Origin: Flavobacteriales bacterium
GTDB taxonomy: Bacteria; Bacteroidota; Bacteroidia; Flavobacteriales_D; Crocinitomicaceae
DNA: 64,000 nt
Reading direction: 5' to 3'
NCBI GenBank assembly: GCA_015665275.1
Contig: JADFAL010000061.1
Location: forward strand, 1-64,000
In this document: one piece after another, positions 16,923 to 25,758 of the stretch
Layout: the number at the start of each line of letters is the position of its first letter
How positions within the stretch are numbered: position 1 is the stretch's first letter
The notes under the pieces: model-generated
Told to the model about the DNA's origin: nothing
Database searches by the model: none
What the model saw: the letters and a program-made list of their open reading frames with translations, nothing else
Position numbers and translations under genes: made by a program

Positions 16923-19706
16923 ATGACATTCGCGCAATACATAGCAGAATATATAAATGAACAAGAGTTAGATCTTGCGCACGTAACCTTGGTGTTGCCT
17001 TCCGAGCGTATGCGAAAGTTCGTCTCGAAAGCATTGGTGGAATCTGCAGGTAAACCTATTTTGGCTCCTGAAATGATCACCATGGATCGCTGGGTGAGAA
17101 GCTTATCGAATCGAACAGTAATTGATTCAACACGCGCATTACTAGCACTTTTCGAAATCCAATTAGAACAGGCCAAAACCGAGGAAGATCGATCGTTTGA
17201 AGAATTCCTCAACTGGGGCAATATCTTACTCTCGGATTTCAATGAGATTGATAGATATCTACTCGATGCAAAACAAGTGTTTCGGAATTTGGCCGACATC
17301 AAAGAGATCGAAAATTGGAGTTTTGGCGAGCAGGAATTAACGCCGAGTCAAAAACGGTTCATGGAGTTCTGGGATCGATTGCCAGAATACTATTATGCAC
17401 TAAACAAGAAACTAGACGCAAGCAGTCAATGTTACATGGGAAGTGCATACAAAGCATTGTCTGAGGACATTCAACCGGTGTTTGCAGACGATAAGGAACG
17501 TCATTTTGTCTTCGCCGGGTTCAATGCCTTGTCCAAAGCAGAGATGAGTATTGTAAGACAAATTATTCGCTACGGTCGAGGTCATTACTTGTTAGACGCA
17601 GATCGTTTTTACTTGGAGAAGAAAACGCATGAAGCCGGTTCTTTTTTGCGGGATATTTCGGAATTTTTAGAAGAACCAAAACTGCCGAGAGTTCAAGACG
17701 TACTCACCACCAAGACTATGGATGTGAATATTGTTGAGTCGGTGCAAAAAACCGGACAGGTCAAGGTGGCTGCTACGGCATTGTCTACCTTATCCAAAGA
17801 AGAACTCAACGATACTGTTTTGCTTCTGGCGGACGAATCCTTGATAGCTCCTATGGTGAAAAACTTGCCGAAGTCCATTGGAAAGGCGAACATATCCTTG
17901 GGATTGCCCATTCGGAATACGTCCATCAAAACTTGGGTGGATTTGGTATTTGGAATTCAAGAAAACAAAGCGCGATTCAAAACTCAGGCTATTTACTTTC
18001 AGGATTTGCAAGCATTTTGGAATCACCCATTGGTGCAAGCTGTTTGCAGTGATGAAGAAAAAGCAGCGCAGCTCAAACTGGAACATGAAATAATCGAGCG
18101 CAATCGGATTTTCTTGAATGTATCTTCAATCGCACTAGAGGGAGTAGCGAAAGAGTTACTCGCGCTCATTACTACTGACTGGCAAGAAAACTGGAGCAGT
18201 GCCATGAGTTTGTTCCGCGAGATGAACCAACGATTGTATGGTAACTTAATGGATACCATGGCTTTCGAGAGAGCGATGTTGCAATGTTTCGATAGTGCGT
18301 TGTTGGAGATGGAAAATCTCGTCAATGAAGGGTTACCGAAAATGCAATTGAGTAGCTTCCGGTTGTTGTATCAGCAGCATTGGTCTAAAAAAAGCATTGC
18401 GTATCACGGAAATCCAATTGACGGATTACAAATAATGGGAATGCTCGAAACCCGTGGCTTGGATTTCAAAAGGATTATCTGTTTGGGAATGAATGAAGGG
18501 ATGCTTCCACCAACGAATCCTATTCAGACCTTAATTCCAATGGATTTAAGACGTTACTTGGAACTTCCAACCCCAAGAGAGAAACAAGGAATTTTCGCCC
18601 ATCACTTTTACCGATTGTTGCACCATTGTGAAGAATTGTTGGTGACCTATACCAGCGCCGATGAATCCATCGGAAGCAACGAACCGAGTCGATATTTGAT
18701 GCAATTGGAACTTGAATTGGCCCGATTGAATCCGAATATAAATCTGAACAAACGGATCTATTCACTGAAGTCTGAAAAGGAAGAATTGCACCGAGAAATT
18801 GCAAAAACGCCCGAGTTAATAGCGCGTTTGGATGAACTCTTTGCCGGATCAACTTCCGCTTCCATGTTGAAGAAGTATTTGACCTGTCCGCTGGATTTCT
18901 ACTTCCGCTATGTCATGTATTTTGGTGAGGCTACTACCGTAGAAGAAGAGGTAGAGCATAGCACCTTTGGTACGTTCATCCATAATACACTAGAGAAGTT
19001 GTATCAACCTTTTGCTGGTTCCGATAGAAATATCACCTCTTTCGACATTGAAAAAATGCTCAAGGAATATCCGATTACATTGCATCAGGAATTCATGATT
19101 CATTTCAATCAACAGGAGTCGGCATTCATGAAGGGGAAGAACCTGCTGTCGTATAAAATGGCCATGGAGTTAACAGAACGCTTTTTGAAATCTGAAGTTA
19201 CCTTCCTTTCCAAACAAACAGAATTGGTATACATCGAAGCATTAGAGAAGGAATATGAATCTACCATTCCTGTTACTGTAAACGGCGAAGTAAAACAGGT
19301 TCGATTGCGTGGAATTATTGATCGAATTGACAGAATTGGAGATCGTGTTCGAATCGTAGATTACAAAACAGGTCGGGTAGATAAAAAGGATGTAGAAACA
19401 CGCAAATCGGATATTGATGCCGATCAGTTTGTTGAAACCATGGCGAATAAGAAACACGTACTTCAGTTATTGCAATATGCATTCCTATATCAGCAAAACG
19501 AGGGAAAATTGGCCGATCCTACTATCATTTCATTGGTCTCAGGAAAAAGCGAACCATTCTATTTAGATACGAAATCTGTCGAATTGAATGACGCCGTGGC
19601 TGCCTTTCCCAAGTATCTGCAAAACATTCTGGAGCAAGTATATGATACCACTACGCCCTTCCATCACACCGATTCAGGATTCTTTTCCTATTGTAAGTAT
19701 TGCTAG
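16923..19706 (+). CDS. PD-(D/E)XK nuclease family protein, AddB-like
   Basis: 927 residues. A degenerate UvrD-like N-terminal helicase region, GLQIMGMLETRGLDFKRI (about 500-520) and LGMNEGMLPP as in RecC/AddB, then a RecB-type nuclease domain: MLKKYLTCPLDFYFRY (about 650), GIIDRIDRIGDRVRIVDYKTG (about 795-818) and QLLQYAFLYQQ. The likely partner is an AddA-type helicase for double-strand-break processing, not present here. The protein ends FSYCKYC, so only three cysteines of an AddB-style 4Fe-4S site (TCP plus CxxC) are visible and the usual fourth after CxxC is missing. ATG directly follows the upstream stop. Confidence 0.82.
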   Translation: MTFAQYIAEYINEQELDLAHVTLVLPSERMRKFVSKALVESAGKPILAPEMITMDRWVRSLSNRTVIDSTRALLALFEIQLEQAKTEEDRSFEEFLNWGNILLSDFNEIDRYLLDAKQVFRNLADIKEIENWSFGEQELTPSQKRFMEFWDRLPEYYYALNKKLDASSQCYMGSAYKALSEDIQPVFADDKERHFVFAGFNALSKAEMSIVRQIIRYGRGHYLLDADRFYLEKKTHEAGSFLRDISEFLEEPKLPRVQDVLTTKTMDVNIVESVQKTGQVKVAATALSTLSKEELNDTVLLLADESLIAPMVKNLPKSIGKANISLGLPIRNTSIKTWVDLVFGIQENKARFKTQAIYFQDLQAFWNHPLVQAVCSDEEKAAQLKLEHEIIERNRIFLNVSSIALEGVAKELLALITTDWQENWSSAMSLFREMNQRLYGNLMDTMAFERAMLQCFDSALLEMENLVNEGLPKMQLSSFRLLYQQHWSKKSIAYHGNPIDGLQIMGMLETRGLDFKRIICLGMNEGMLPPTNPIQTLIPMDLRRYLELPTPREKQGIFAHHFYRLLHHCEELLVTYTSADESIGSNEPSRYLMQLELELARLNPNINLNKRIYSLKSEKEELHREIAKTPELIARLDELFAGSTSASMLKKYLTCPLDFYFRYVMYFGEATTVEEEVEHSTFGTFIHNTLEKLYQPFAGSDRNITSFDIEKMLKEYPITLHQEFMIHFNQQESAFMKGKNLLSYKMAMELTERFLKSEVTFLSKQTELVYIEALEKEYESTIPVTVNGEVKQVRLRGIIDRIDRIGDRVRIVDYKTGRVDKKDVETRKSDIDADQFVETMANKKHVLQLLQYAFLYQQNEGKLADPTIISLVSGKSEPFYLDTKSVELNDAVAAFPKYLQNILEQVYDTTTPFHHTDSGFFSYCKYC

Positions 19707-19824
19707 TTAGACGTGTCTAAATGAGTACAATTCATTTACCCGGGTAATTTTTTAACACATATTTTGTTTAACAAATTTCATTAATCGTTAAACATTTTAT
19801 ACCTTGGCTTTGAAAACAACGGAA

Positions 19825-20241
19825 ATGACGTACAAGACAGCCATCATTCGAAAGGAACATTTTAATGCAGCACATCGCTTGCACAATCCCCATTGGAGTG
19901 ATGAAAAGAACCAAGAAATCTTCGGTAAATGCAACAATCCAAACTACCACGGACATAATTACGATCTAGAGGTAAAAGTGGTTGGATACATTGATGAGGA
20001 TTCGGGGTACGTTATTGACGCTAAGATTTTAAAGAACTTGATTCGGGAACACGTAGTGGAGAAGTATGATCACAAAAACTTGAATTTGGATACTGAGGAT
20101 TTTGAAAACCTCAATCCAACGGCAGAGAATATTGCCAAGGTGATCTTTGAAACGTTGAGAAGAGAATTGCCCGATGAACTTGAATTAAAAATTAAATTGT
20201 ATGAAACTGAACGAAACATTGTTGAATATCCCGCAAGTTAA
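19825..20241 (+). CDS. 6-pyruvoyl-tetrahydropterin synthase (PTPS type)
   Basis: 138 residues. Zinc ligands are in FNAAHRL and HGHNY. The catalytic Cys motif is CNNPNYHGH, with five residues between Cys and HGH as in biopterin-type PTPS, rather than the CxxxHGH of QueD; DHKNLN and ETERNIVEYP are also typical. It probably converts dihydroneopterin triphosphate to 6-pyruvoyl-tetrahydropterin. The folE-like gene starts inside its last 41 bp, which fits one pterin operon. I use the ATG at 19825; a TTG at 19804 would add seven residues. If it is a QueD instead, queuosine genes should be nearby, and none are. Confidence 0.85.
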   Translation: MTYKTAIIRKEHFNAAHRLHNPHWSDEKNQEIFGKCNNPNYHGHNYDLEVKVVGYIDEDSGYVIDAKILKNLIREHVVEKYDHKNLNLDTEDFENLNPTAENIAKVIFETLRRELPDELELKIKLYETERNIVEYPAS

Positions 20242-20917
20242 TGGCACAAGTGCTTTGAGCGAGAGTGGGTTTACGATTGAGGAGATAGGAGATCAACATG
20301 TTGGGACGTCTTTGGAAACCCCCATGCGAGAAGATGCTTTCTTGCTTTCTAATGAGGAAAAGAAAGCTATCATTGCGCGTAAATTCCGCGATATAATGGA
20401 AACATTAGGATTGGATCTCACCGACGATTCACTGCAAGGTACTCCAGATCGTGTGGCGAAAATGTATGTGGAAGAAATCTTCTCAGGTCTAGACGATAGA
20501 AACAAGCCGAAAGTGGCGCTGTTTGAAAACAAATACAAGTACAATGAAATGCTGGTGGAGAAGGATATCACCCTGTACTCCAACTGTGAGCACCACTTTG
20601 TTCCCATTATCGGAAGAGCGCACGTAGCTTACATTTCGAACGGAAAAGTGATTGGACTTTCCAAATTGAATCGCATTGTTCGTCATTTCGCTAAACGCCC
20701 TCAAGTACAGGAGCGATTGACGAATCAGATTGCAAATGAGCTCAAAGAAATTTTGGAAACAGAAGACATTGCTGTAGTGATCAACGCTGAGCATTTGTGC
20801 GTAGCTTCCCGTGGAATTGAAGACACGAATTCCACAACAGTTACGGCATTCTACGGGGGTAAATTCAAAGAAAATGCCACAAAAAGAGAGTTTTTGGATT
20901 ACATCCGGATGGAATGA
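20201..20917 (+). CDS. folE: GTP cyclohydrolase I
   Basis: 238 residues. GTPDRVAKMYVEEIFSGL, the zinc/active-site segment NCEHHFVPIIGRAHVAYI (Cys129, His131, His132), GLSKLNRIVRHFAKRPQVQERLTNQIA and AEHLCVASRGI are the FolE hallmarks. It makes dihydroneopterin triphosphate from GTP, the substrate of the upstream PTPS-type enzyme and of folate synthesis. The N-terminal 35 residues extend beyond E. coli FolE, but GFTIEEIGDQHV.TS resembles other flavobacterial FolE proteins, which supports the start inside the upstream gene. Confidence 0.93.
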   Translation: MKLNETLLNIPQVNGTSALSESGFTIEEIGDQHVGTSLETPMREDAFLLSNEEKKAIIARKFRDIMETLGLDLTDDSLQGTPDRVAKMYVEEIFSGLDDRNKPKVALFENKYKYNEMLVEKDITLYSNCEHHFVPIIGRAHVAYISNGKVIGLSKLNRIVRHFAKRPQVQERLTNQIANELKEILETEDIAVVINAEHLCVASRGIEDTNSTTVTAFYGGKFKENATKREFLDYIRME

Positions 20918-20966
20918 GGCCAGTCCTATTAAGGACAATCATTCGCTGGAACTAAAGAATAAAGTT

Positions 20967-21146
20967 ATGGTGTATCGTTTCAAATTTAAAAGCCGGATAG
21001 ATGAGTTATCCGATCGTTATGAAGCATTGGTTCGAGATGCGCAGTTGTTACGAATCCAGAACCCTCCCGCCTCTAAGACGAAATTGTTAAAGGCAAAGCA
21101 TCTGCAGGAACAGATTGAAGAGTTGAAAGTCGCTTATTTAAACTAG
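20967..21146 (+). CDS. Lacal_2735 family small protein
   Basis: A 59-residue helical protein (YRFKFKSRIDELSDRYEALVRD, then KLLKAKHLQEQIEELK). The length and the Lys-rich start followed by SxIDxLxxxYxxL fit the Lacal_2735 family of Flavobacteriia, function unknown. ATG at 20967 chosen; the longer open frame upstream overlaps folE out of frame. It lies between folE and the flavin reductase gene, six bases before the latter. Confidence 0.65.
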   Translation: MVYRFKFKSRIDELSDRYEALVRDAQLLRIQNPPASKTKLLKAKHLQEQIEELKVAYLN

Positions 21147-21151
21147 GGTTT

Positions 21152-21787
21152 ATGAGAGTTAGCAGAAAGTCCATTGAGGAGATGCATCGGGTTCGAAGAT
21201 TGAATCTGATCAACGGAATTACGGGAATTAAACCGGCAAATTTGATCGGGACGTACTCCAAACAATACGGAAGCAACGTCAGTATCTTTAGTTCGGTCGT
21301 GCATTTGGGGAGCAATCCACCACTATTGGGGTTCATTCTCCGTCCTACGGGCGAAATAAATCGCAATACGTACGATAATATCAGGGAAACTGGTTACTAT
21401 ACCATCAATCACGTACACGAAACCATTGCTGAGAAGTCGCATTATACTTCAGCGAAATTCGATCACGGTGAATCTGAATTCGAACGTTGCGGGTTAACAG
21501 AAGAATATTTATATGATTTCTCTGCGCCGTTTGTGCAGGAAAGCTACGTAAAAATTGGGATGAAATTCAAAGAAGAAGTCCTAATTGAAGCCAATGATAC
21601 GCGCATGATTATTGGAGAAATCCAAGAGATCATTTTGCCCGAGGAAAGCATGGATGATAAAGGATACGTTCGATTGGACAAGATCTTCGATGTCGGTATT
21701 GGCGGTTTGAACAACTATTACAGTCTCAAACGGATTGCATCATATCCTTATGCACGAGTAGAAGAAGTTCCGCCATTCAGAAACTAA
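21152..21787 (+). CDS. Flavin reductase family (FMN-binding split-barrel) protein
   Basis: 211 residues. NLINGITGIKPANLIGT, NVSIFSSVVHLGSNPPLLGFILRP and RNTYDNIRETGYYTINHVHE are characteristic of the flavin_reduct domain (PF01613), which binds FMN. Likely an NAD(P)H:flavin oxidoreductase or an FMN-dependent protein of unknown substrate. Closely follows the Lacal_2735 gene and precedes a small secreted protein by 13 bp, so it is part of the pterin-to-secreted-protein run of co-directional genes. Confidence 0.85.
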   Translation: MRVSRKSIEEMHRVRRLNLINGITGIKPANLIGTYSKQYGSNVSIFSSVVHLGSNPPLLGFILRPTGEINRNTYDNIRETGYYTINHVHETIAEKSHYTSAKFDHGESEFERCGLTEEYLYDFSAPFVQESYVKIGMKFKEEVLIEANDTRMIIGEIQEIILPEESMDDKGYVRLDKIFDVGIGGLNNYYSLKRIASYPYARVEEVPPFRN

Positions 21788-21800
21788 AAGCGAAAGAATT

Positions 21801-22193
21801 ATGAAAGCGAGATTTTATGCAATCGTGATATTGAGTGGCGTATTTTTCGCACTGCCTTCCCTTACTTGGGTTCTGCCGAATTCAAACAATGCCAACGTGA
21901 CTATTCCGGCTCAACAGGAATTTGTTCTGGGAGAATATCAAAAATCGTCTTTTAAAGCGAAGTTGAATAATACGAGCAACAAGCAGATGGAAGTGCGTGT
22001 ATTGGATAAAGAAACCAACGAACAAATGCAAAGTTTTGGATTGGAAGGAAAAGGTGAAGCAATGGTGTATATCAGCAAGGGGGAGAAAGTTCTATTGAAG
22101 AATCCAAATGAAGAAGAGGTAACGGTGAGAGTGAAGTTGAGCAAGACTGTTGGAGGAATGCGTTATCAGCAGATTGGCGCCTTTGAGGAATAA
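21801..22193 (+). CDS. Small secreted protein of unknown function
   Basis: 130 residues with a signal peptide (MKARFYAIVILSGVFFALPSLTW). The mature part is beta-rich and charged (FKAKLNNTSNKQMEVRVLDKETNEQMQSFGLEGKG, then KVLLKNPNEEEVTVRVKLSK), like a small beta-sandwich. I do not recognise the family. Probably periplasmic or surface. Last gene of the run; a 14-bp-stem hairpin follows at 22201-22230. Confidence 0.6.
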   Translation: MKARFYAIVILSGVFFALPSLTWVLPNSNNANVTIPAQQEFVLGEYQKSSFKAKLNNTSNKQMEVRVLDKETNEQMQSFGLEGKGEAMVYISKGEKVLLKNPNEEEVTVRVKLSKTVGGMRYQQIGAFEE

Positions 22194-22200
22194 CGGTTTA

Positions 22201-22230
22201 TAGCAATATCGAACTTGTTCGGTATTGCTA
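22201..22230. terminator. Strong hairpin between convergent genes
   Basis: TAGCAATATCGAAC pairs with GTTCGGTATTGCTA around two bases (one G-T pair), a 14-bp stem. No T-run follows, so a transcription barrier or mRNA 3' stabiliser is possible; a classical terminator is less certain. Confidence 0.45.
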
Positions 22231-22260
22231 TAATCGCATCTAGGCATCGTGATAATGGAA

Positions 22261-22283
22261 TATCGGAATATTCCGATTTAAAA
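22261..22283. repeat. Dispersed palindromic repeat, copy 1
   Basis: A 23-bp sequence containing CGGAATATTCCG, 22 of 23 bases identical to 52892-52914. Both copies are intergenic, near gene 3' ends. Confidence 0.5.
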
Positions 22284-22380
22284 GTACCTGAATACTTAGG
22301 TTTTCCATAATATTATCCCGAACTGAAGTAGAAAAGGAGCGTTGTTTGTCGCCTCTTTGTAGACAACTCACTACCAACAA

Positions 22381-24675
22381 CTAATAATTACTCTGTTCCT
22401 TTAGAATTTTGAACGCATCAACATAAACTTGCAACTGATCCACTACTGCAAGCAACTCAGAAGGCGTGGCATCCGGGAACAAATTATGTAATTGTGCAAT
22501 AGCACTTTCTAGAGAAGCTTTTGCTGCCTCGTTATTACCTGATTCAAATGAATTCGACATCTGTTTTAACGACTGATTGGCGATAGCTACCGCAAGTACT
22601 TTCTTATGTTCCTTATCAATTGCCATGTCCAATTCACCCGTTGCGTCTGTCCACTCTGGGTGAATTTTCTTTTCAAGGGTCACTAACTTATGCGTAACAG
22701 GATCTTTGTACTCCAACGTCACCACTACCTTTTCTTTAACGATTGCTTTCGTAGGATTGATAAGATCAAATTTGACCAAAGCCATTTGACTCAAACCGGG
22801 AAATAAGTGAGGGATTTCCACATTCATTTTTCCCGAAGTCACCTTTTCGTTGGCATAGCCGTACAGTTGACGGTACACTATTTGGTCGTTGTAGCGAACC
22901 GTTAATTGTGCCTCTTTCGCCATTGGATAAAGAATGCTCTCAAGTTCACGTTGAAACACCTCTTCAATACCTTCCGATGTTGAGGCCAAGTGGAGCAACC
23001 CGCCTCCTGCCGATGCCATTAGCGACAGCAATTCTTGGTTGTAATCAATTCCCACTCCTACACACGAAAGTTCAATTCCGCTTGCAATGTGTTTTTTAGC
23101 TTCTGCAATCACTTCCTCAGGCGGTGTGCTTCCGTATCCATCCGTCAGTAGAATCACGCGATCAATAGAGTTGGCCGTTTTTAGTTTTTTTACTTCTTCA
23201 AATCCCATCACCATGCCAGAGTAAATGTTTGTCCCTCCACCCGCTTGAATAGCGTGAATAATGTCAATAACAGCATTCTTGTTTCTTAATTTGGAGGCCG
23301 GAACAGCAAGGGTAGCTCCGTCATTAAAGACCACGATGGACACCATATCATCCGTATCTAGTTGCTCAATGAACTTGATGAGGGATTTCTTCAATTGACC
23401 GATCCGATCTTCCCCAGACATCGAACCGCTTTGGTCAATTACTAAGCAAACATTCAAGGGATCAGGCGATTTTCGAGTCATTTTCGATTTCACACGCATT
23501 CCAATTTCAAGCAATGCTTCCTTGGAATTCTCATTGAATTTATTGCCCCATTTCAATTGAAAATCAACATCGTTTTCGGTTGGTTCAGGAAATTGGGCAT
23601 TCACGAAACTATGCATATTGTATTCTACCAATTCGTCTACCCCAGGAATGAATTCTTCAATGTTGGCCAATCTAGGATCTACGATGTAGTTAACCCCCTT
23701 ATTCTGAAAAGCAATTCCCTTAACCTTACTCAAATCAATAAATTCGGCACCACGTTGGTATTTGAAATCCACTGCGTATTGAGCACGAATTGGAAGCATA
23801 AATGTCACTTCGCCTTGATCGTTCGTTTTGGCTTTATATACTTTGTTCGATTGGAGCATTCGAACATACACGTCTTCGTTAATAGCCGAATCGAAGCCTT
23901 TGTTTACGCTCAGTTTTACACGGGCATGCGAGGAACTTGGTTTTGTGCCACTCGGAACATTTTGAACGATAAATCGATCGTCTTTTTGCTCAGTAAAGGT
24001 GCGTGGTTGGTACATGATATGCATGGATTGGGTCATAGCACGCGATCCAAGGTCCATATATTTCAAGGACTCAACACCATCAACATCAATTTCATAATTC
24101 TGATTGATCGGAAGTTTAAATGTTGCTTTTCCAGTACCGTCCGTTTTCGAAATATACTTGGTTGCAGTTTCAAAACATACCAGGGCCACAGCTACTTTGG
24201 AATAACTTCTTCTGTTTTGATCTTGAAGAACAAGATTCAATACGGTTTCTGTTGTTGTCGGTTTTTCTCGCGAAGTGAGTTGGGTTTGATTTACTTCTGT
24301 GAATGCGATAGATCTGCGGTCAGGAAGTACTTGATTCTCACGTTCCCAAGCAACCGGATCGTATGTCATGGTTCGATTTCCACGCCCTCCGAAAGAGACA
24401 TCAAATTCGATGCAATTGCGCATTTCACCAACAGATCCTAACCATATTTCACCATGATCAAAGGTTAATGATAATTGGCCGCTCGAGTTGGTTTTAAAGG
24501 TGAGGCGTTCAAAAGTGCTTGTTTCAACAAAAACGACTTCCCTTCCTGAATCGGGTTGCCCTTTGGTGTTAGTCACGTTTAGTTCGTAAGAAAATACGGG
24601 TTGGCCTTGAGCGGTTTTTACAAAGGGGAATAGCAGGAGAGCCCCTGAAAGGAGTGAATAAAATAATGCTTGCAT
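22381..24675 (-). CDS. Secreted VWA-domain protein
   Basis: 764 residues. A signal peptide (MQALFYSLLSGALLLFPFVKTAQG), three or four carboxypeptidase-like/Ig-like beta segments (about 28-330, each with TxxxGxAxFxLP-type strands), then a von Willebrand A domain (about 405-590) with an intact MIDAS motif DQSGSMSG and VILLTDGYGS. A C-terminal region resembles the YfbK/DUF3520-type tail (LVKFDLINP; DMAIDKEHKKVLAVAIANQSLKQ). Probably a surface metal-dependent adhesion or complex-forming protein; partner unknown. Monocistronic, with no T9SS domain at its end. Confidence 0.82.
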   Translation of the reverse strand: MQALFYSLLSGALLLFPFVKTAQGQPVFSYELNVTNTKGQPDSGREVVFVETSTFERLTFKTNSSGQLSLTFDHGEIWLGSVGEMRNCIEFDVSFGGRGNRTMTYDPVAWERENQVLPDRRSIAFTEVNQTQLTSREKPTTTETVLNLVLQDQNRRSYSKVAVALVCFETATKYISKTDGTGKATFKLPINQNYEIDVDGVESLKYMDLGSRAMTQSMHIMYQPRTFTEQKDDRFIVQNVPSGTKPSSSHARVKLSVNKGFDSAINEDVYVRMLQSNKVYKAKTNDQGEVTFMLPIRAQYAVDFKYQRGAEFIDLSKVKGIAFQNKGVNYIVDPRLANIEEFIPGVDELVEYNMHSFVNAQFPEPTENDVDFQLKWGNKFNENSKEALLEIGMRVKSKMTRKSPDPLNVCLVIDQSGSMSGEDRIGQLKKSLIKFIEQLDTDDMVSIVVFNDGATLAVPASKLRNKNAVIDIIHAIQAGGGTNIYSGMVMGFEEVKKLKTANSIDRVILLTDGYGSTPPEEVIAEAKKHIASGIELSCVGVGIDYNQELLSLMASAGGGLLHLASTSEGIEEVFQRELESILYPMAKEAQLTVRYNDQIVYRQLYGYANEKVTSGKMNVEIPHLFPGLSQMALVKFDLINPTKAIVKEKVVVTLEYKDPVTHKLVTLEKKIHPEWTDATGELDMAIDKEHKKVLAVAIANQSLKQMSNSFESGNNEAAKASLESAIAQLHNLFPDATPSELLAVVDQLQVYVDAFKILKEQSNY

Positions 24676-24854
24676 AACAATTTCTGGTTTGTTACATAAT
24701 GTAATCGAAGAACATCGGTTACAGGGAAGTCAGAATAATAATTGACAAAGTGCGTATTAGTCTTATACCAAAATCGATTGGTGAAGCTTGAGATGTTAAA
24801 GAAGGTCTTCGTATCGAGTAATAAAGGGTCAATATCTTAAGCTTGGATTGATGG

Positions 24855-24935
24855 TTGTGCAGAAATACAATCGCACAAAAAAAACCTGAAAAGAACTCAA
24901 GGACTTCAGTCCGAGGTAGGAGCTCTTTTCAGGTA
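24855..24935. ncRNA. Structured intergenic element, possible small RNA or element end
   Basis: Within the 557-bp gap 24676-25232 I find no gene, but a compact structure: TTGTGC/GCACAA (about 24855-24878), then an outer stem of 14/15 bp (ACCTGAAAAGAACTC 24884-24898 with 24920-24934) enclosing GGAC-TTCA-GTCC. On either strand this gives a Y-shaped fold. The rest of the gap (24676-24854, 24936-25169) is A/T-rich with no open frame I trust. Confidence 0.4.
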
Positions 24936-25169
24936 CCTGCAAGGAAAATAAAACCAAATATTGAAAAAACCAGAATTTCAATATTCACTACTAAGACGTC
25001 CCTGTTTAATAAATGGTTGGTAGGAATTGAAAAAAAAATTAGAACTATTCTAATTTACAAATACTAAAACACTGATAGACAGCAAGTTTTAATATTTCTA
25101 AAAAGTAAAAATTTTCTTCTGAAATGGAATAGTCCTGGCTGGAAAATCAAGAAATGAAAGACGTGAAAA

Positions 25170-25210
25170 TAAAAAAACCGGTCGCTGAGTTTCTCGAAGC
25201 GCCGGTTTTT
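25170..25210. terminator. Rho-independent terminator
   Basis: AAAACCGG(T)CGCT pairs with AGCG(C)CGGTTTT, flanked by A/T runs on both strands. It ends the minus-strand gene at 25233. Confidence 0.75.
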
Positions 25211-25232
25211 CAAATATTCTGAGTTAGATTTC

Positions 25233-25592
25233 CTAGTACAACTCCAATTTCAAGGCCGTACGGTAATCTTTAATTTCTTCTCTGTTGATTTTATGATCTG
25301 CTTTTTTCAGCAAGTTCATCAGGTAAAGGAAGTTTTCAGTATCCTCAATTTCAATCGGATATTCATTCTCTTCTTCATCCTCTTCGTATTGCGCTTGAAT
25401 ATCGAAAGCACTGTTCTCTCCAAGATATTCATAGCACAGTCGAAGTACTTTAGTTACCAACGGGTCTTGCTCCTTCAAAGCATACTCACGAAGTTCCTTT
25501 AAATCTTCGATCAAGTTGTCGGTGGAAAGTCCATTCTTTTCCACGCTTGCAATGATCGCTTCGAGTTTTTTATTAGCTGCTTCGAGTTTCAT
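25233..25592 (-). CDS. Acidic helical protein of unknown function
   Basis: 119 residues without signal or membrane segment. Helical throughout, with an acidic patch (AQYEEDEEENEYPIEIEDTE) near the centre and charged helices at both ends (ANKKLEAIIASVEKNG; KADHKINREEIKDYRTALKLELY). I do not recognise the family. Coding is supported by the clean start, the terminator 25 bp downstream and normal codon use. Divergent from the LysE gene. Confidence 0.65.
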   Translation of the reverse strand: MKLEAANKKLEAIIASVEKNGLSTDNLIEDLKELREYALKEQDPLVTKVLRLCYEYLGENSAFDIQAQYEEDEEENEYPIEIEDTENFLYLMNLLKKADHKINREEIKDYRTALKLELY

Positions 25593-25727
25593 AATTTATT
25601 TAATGCCGATGATACGATTTCTCCTCTTCGCAGACAAAAGTAATTAACTTACTGCAATTACGACGAAACGGTAGAAAACATTTTATAAAAAGCGAATTGT
25701 GGATGGGGAGAAAGTTAAATGAAATCG

Positions 25728-25735
25728 TACTTTTG
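25728..25735 (+). promoter_or_regulatory. -7 box of the lysE-family gene
   Basis: TACTTTTG, an exact TAnnTTTG match, 23 nt before the start codon. No clear -33 box. Confidence 0.45.
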
Positions 25736-25758
25736 TTAAGAAGATCAGCCCTAGACAA

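Noticed and set aside
19740-19803. PreQ1 riboswitch before the PTPS-type gene
   Set aside because: No conserved pseudoknot pattern is visible in the short AT-rich leader and the enzyme looks biopterin-type.
23557-24441. 294-codon open frame on the plus strand
   Set aside because: Exact antisense of the VWA gene, no family, Cys/Phe-rich composition; a shadow frame.
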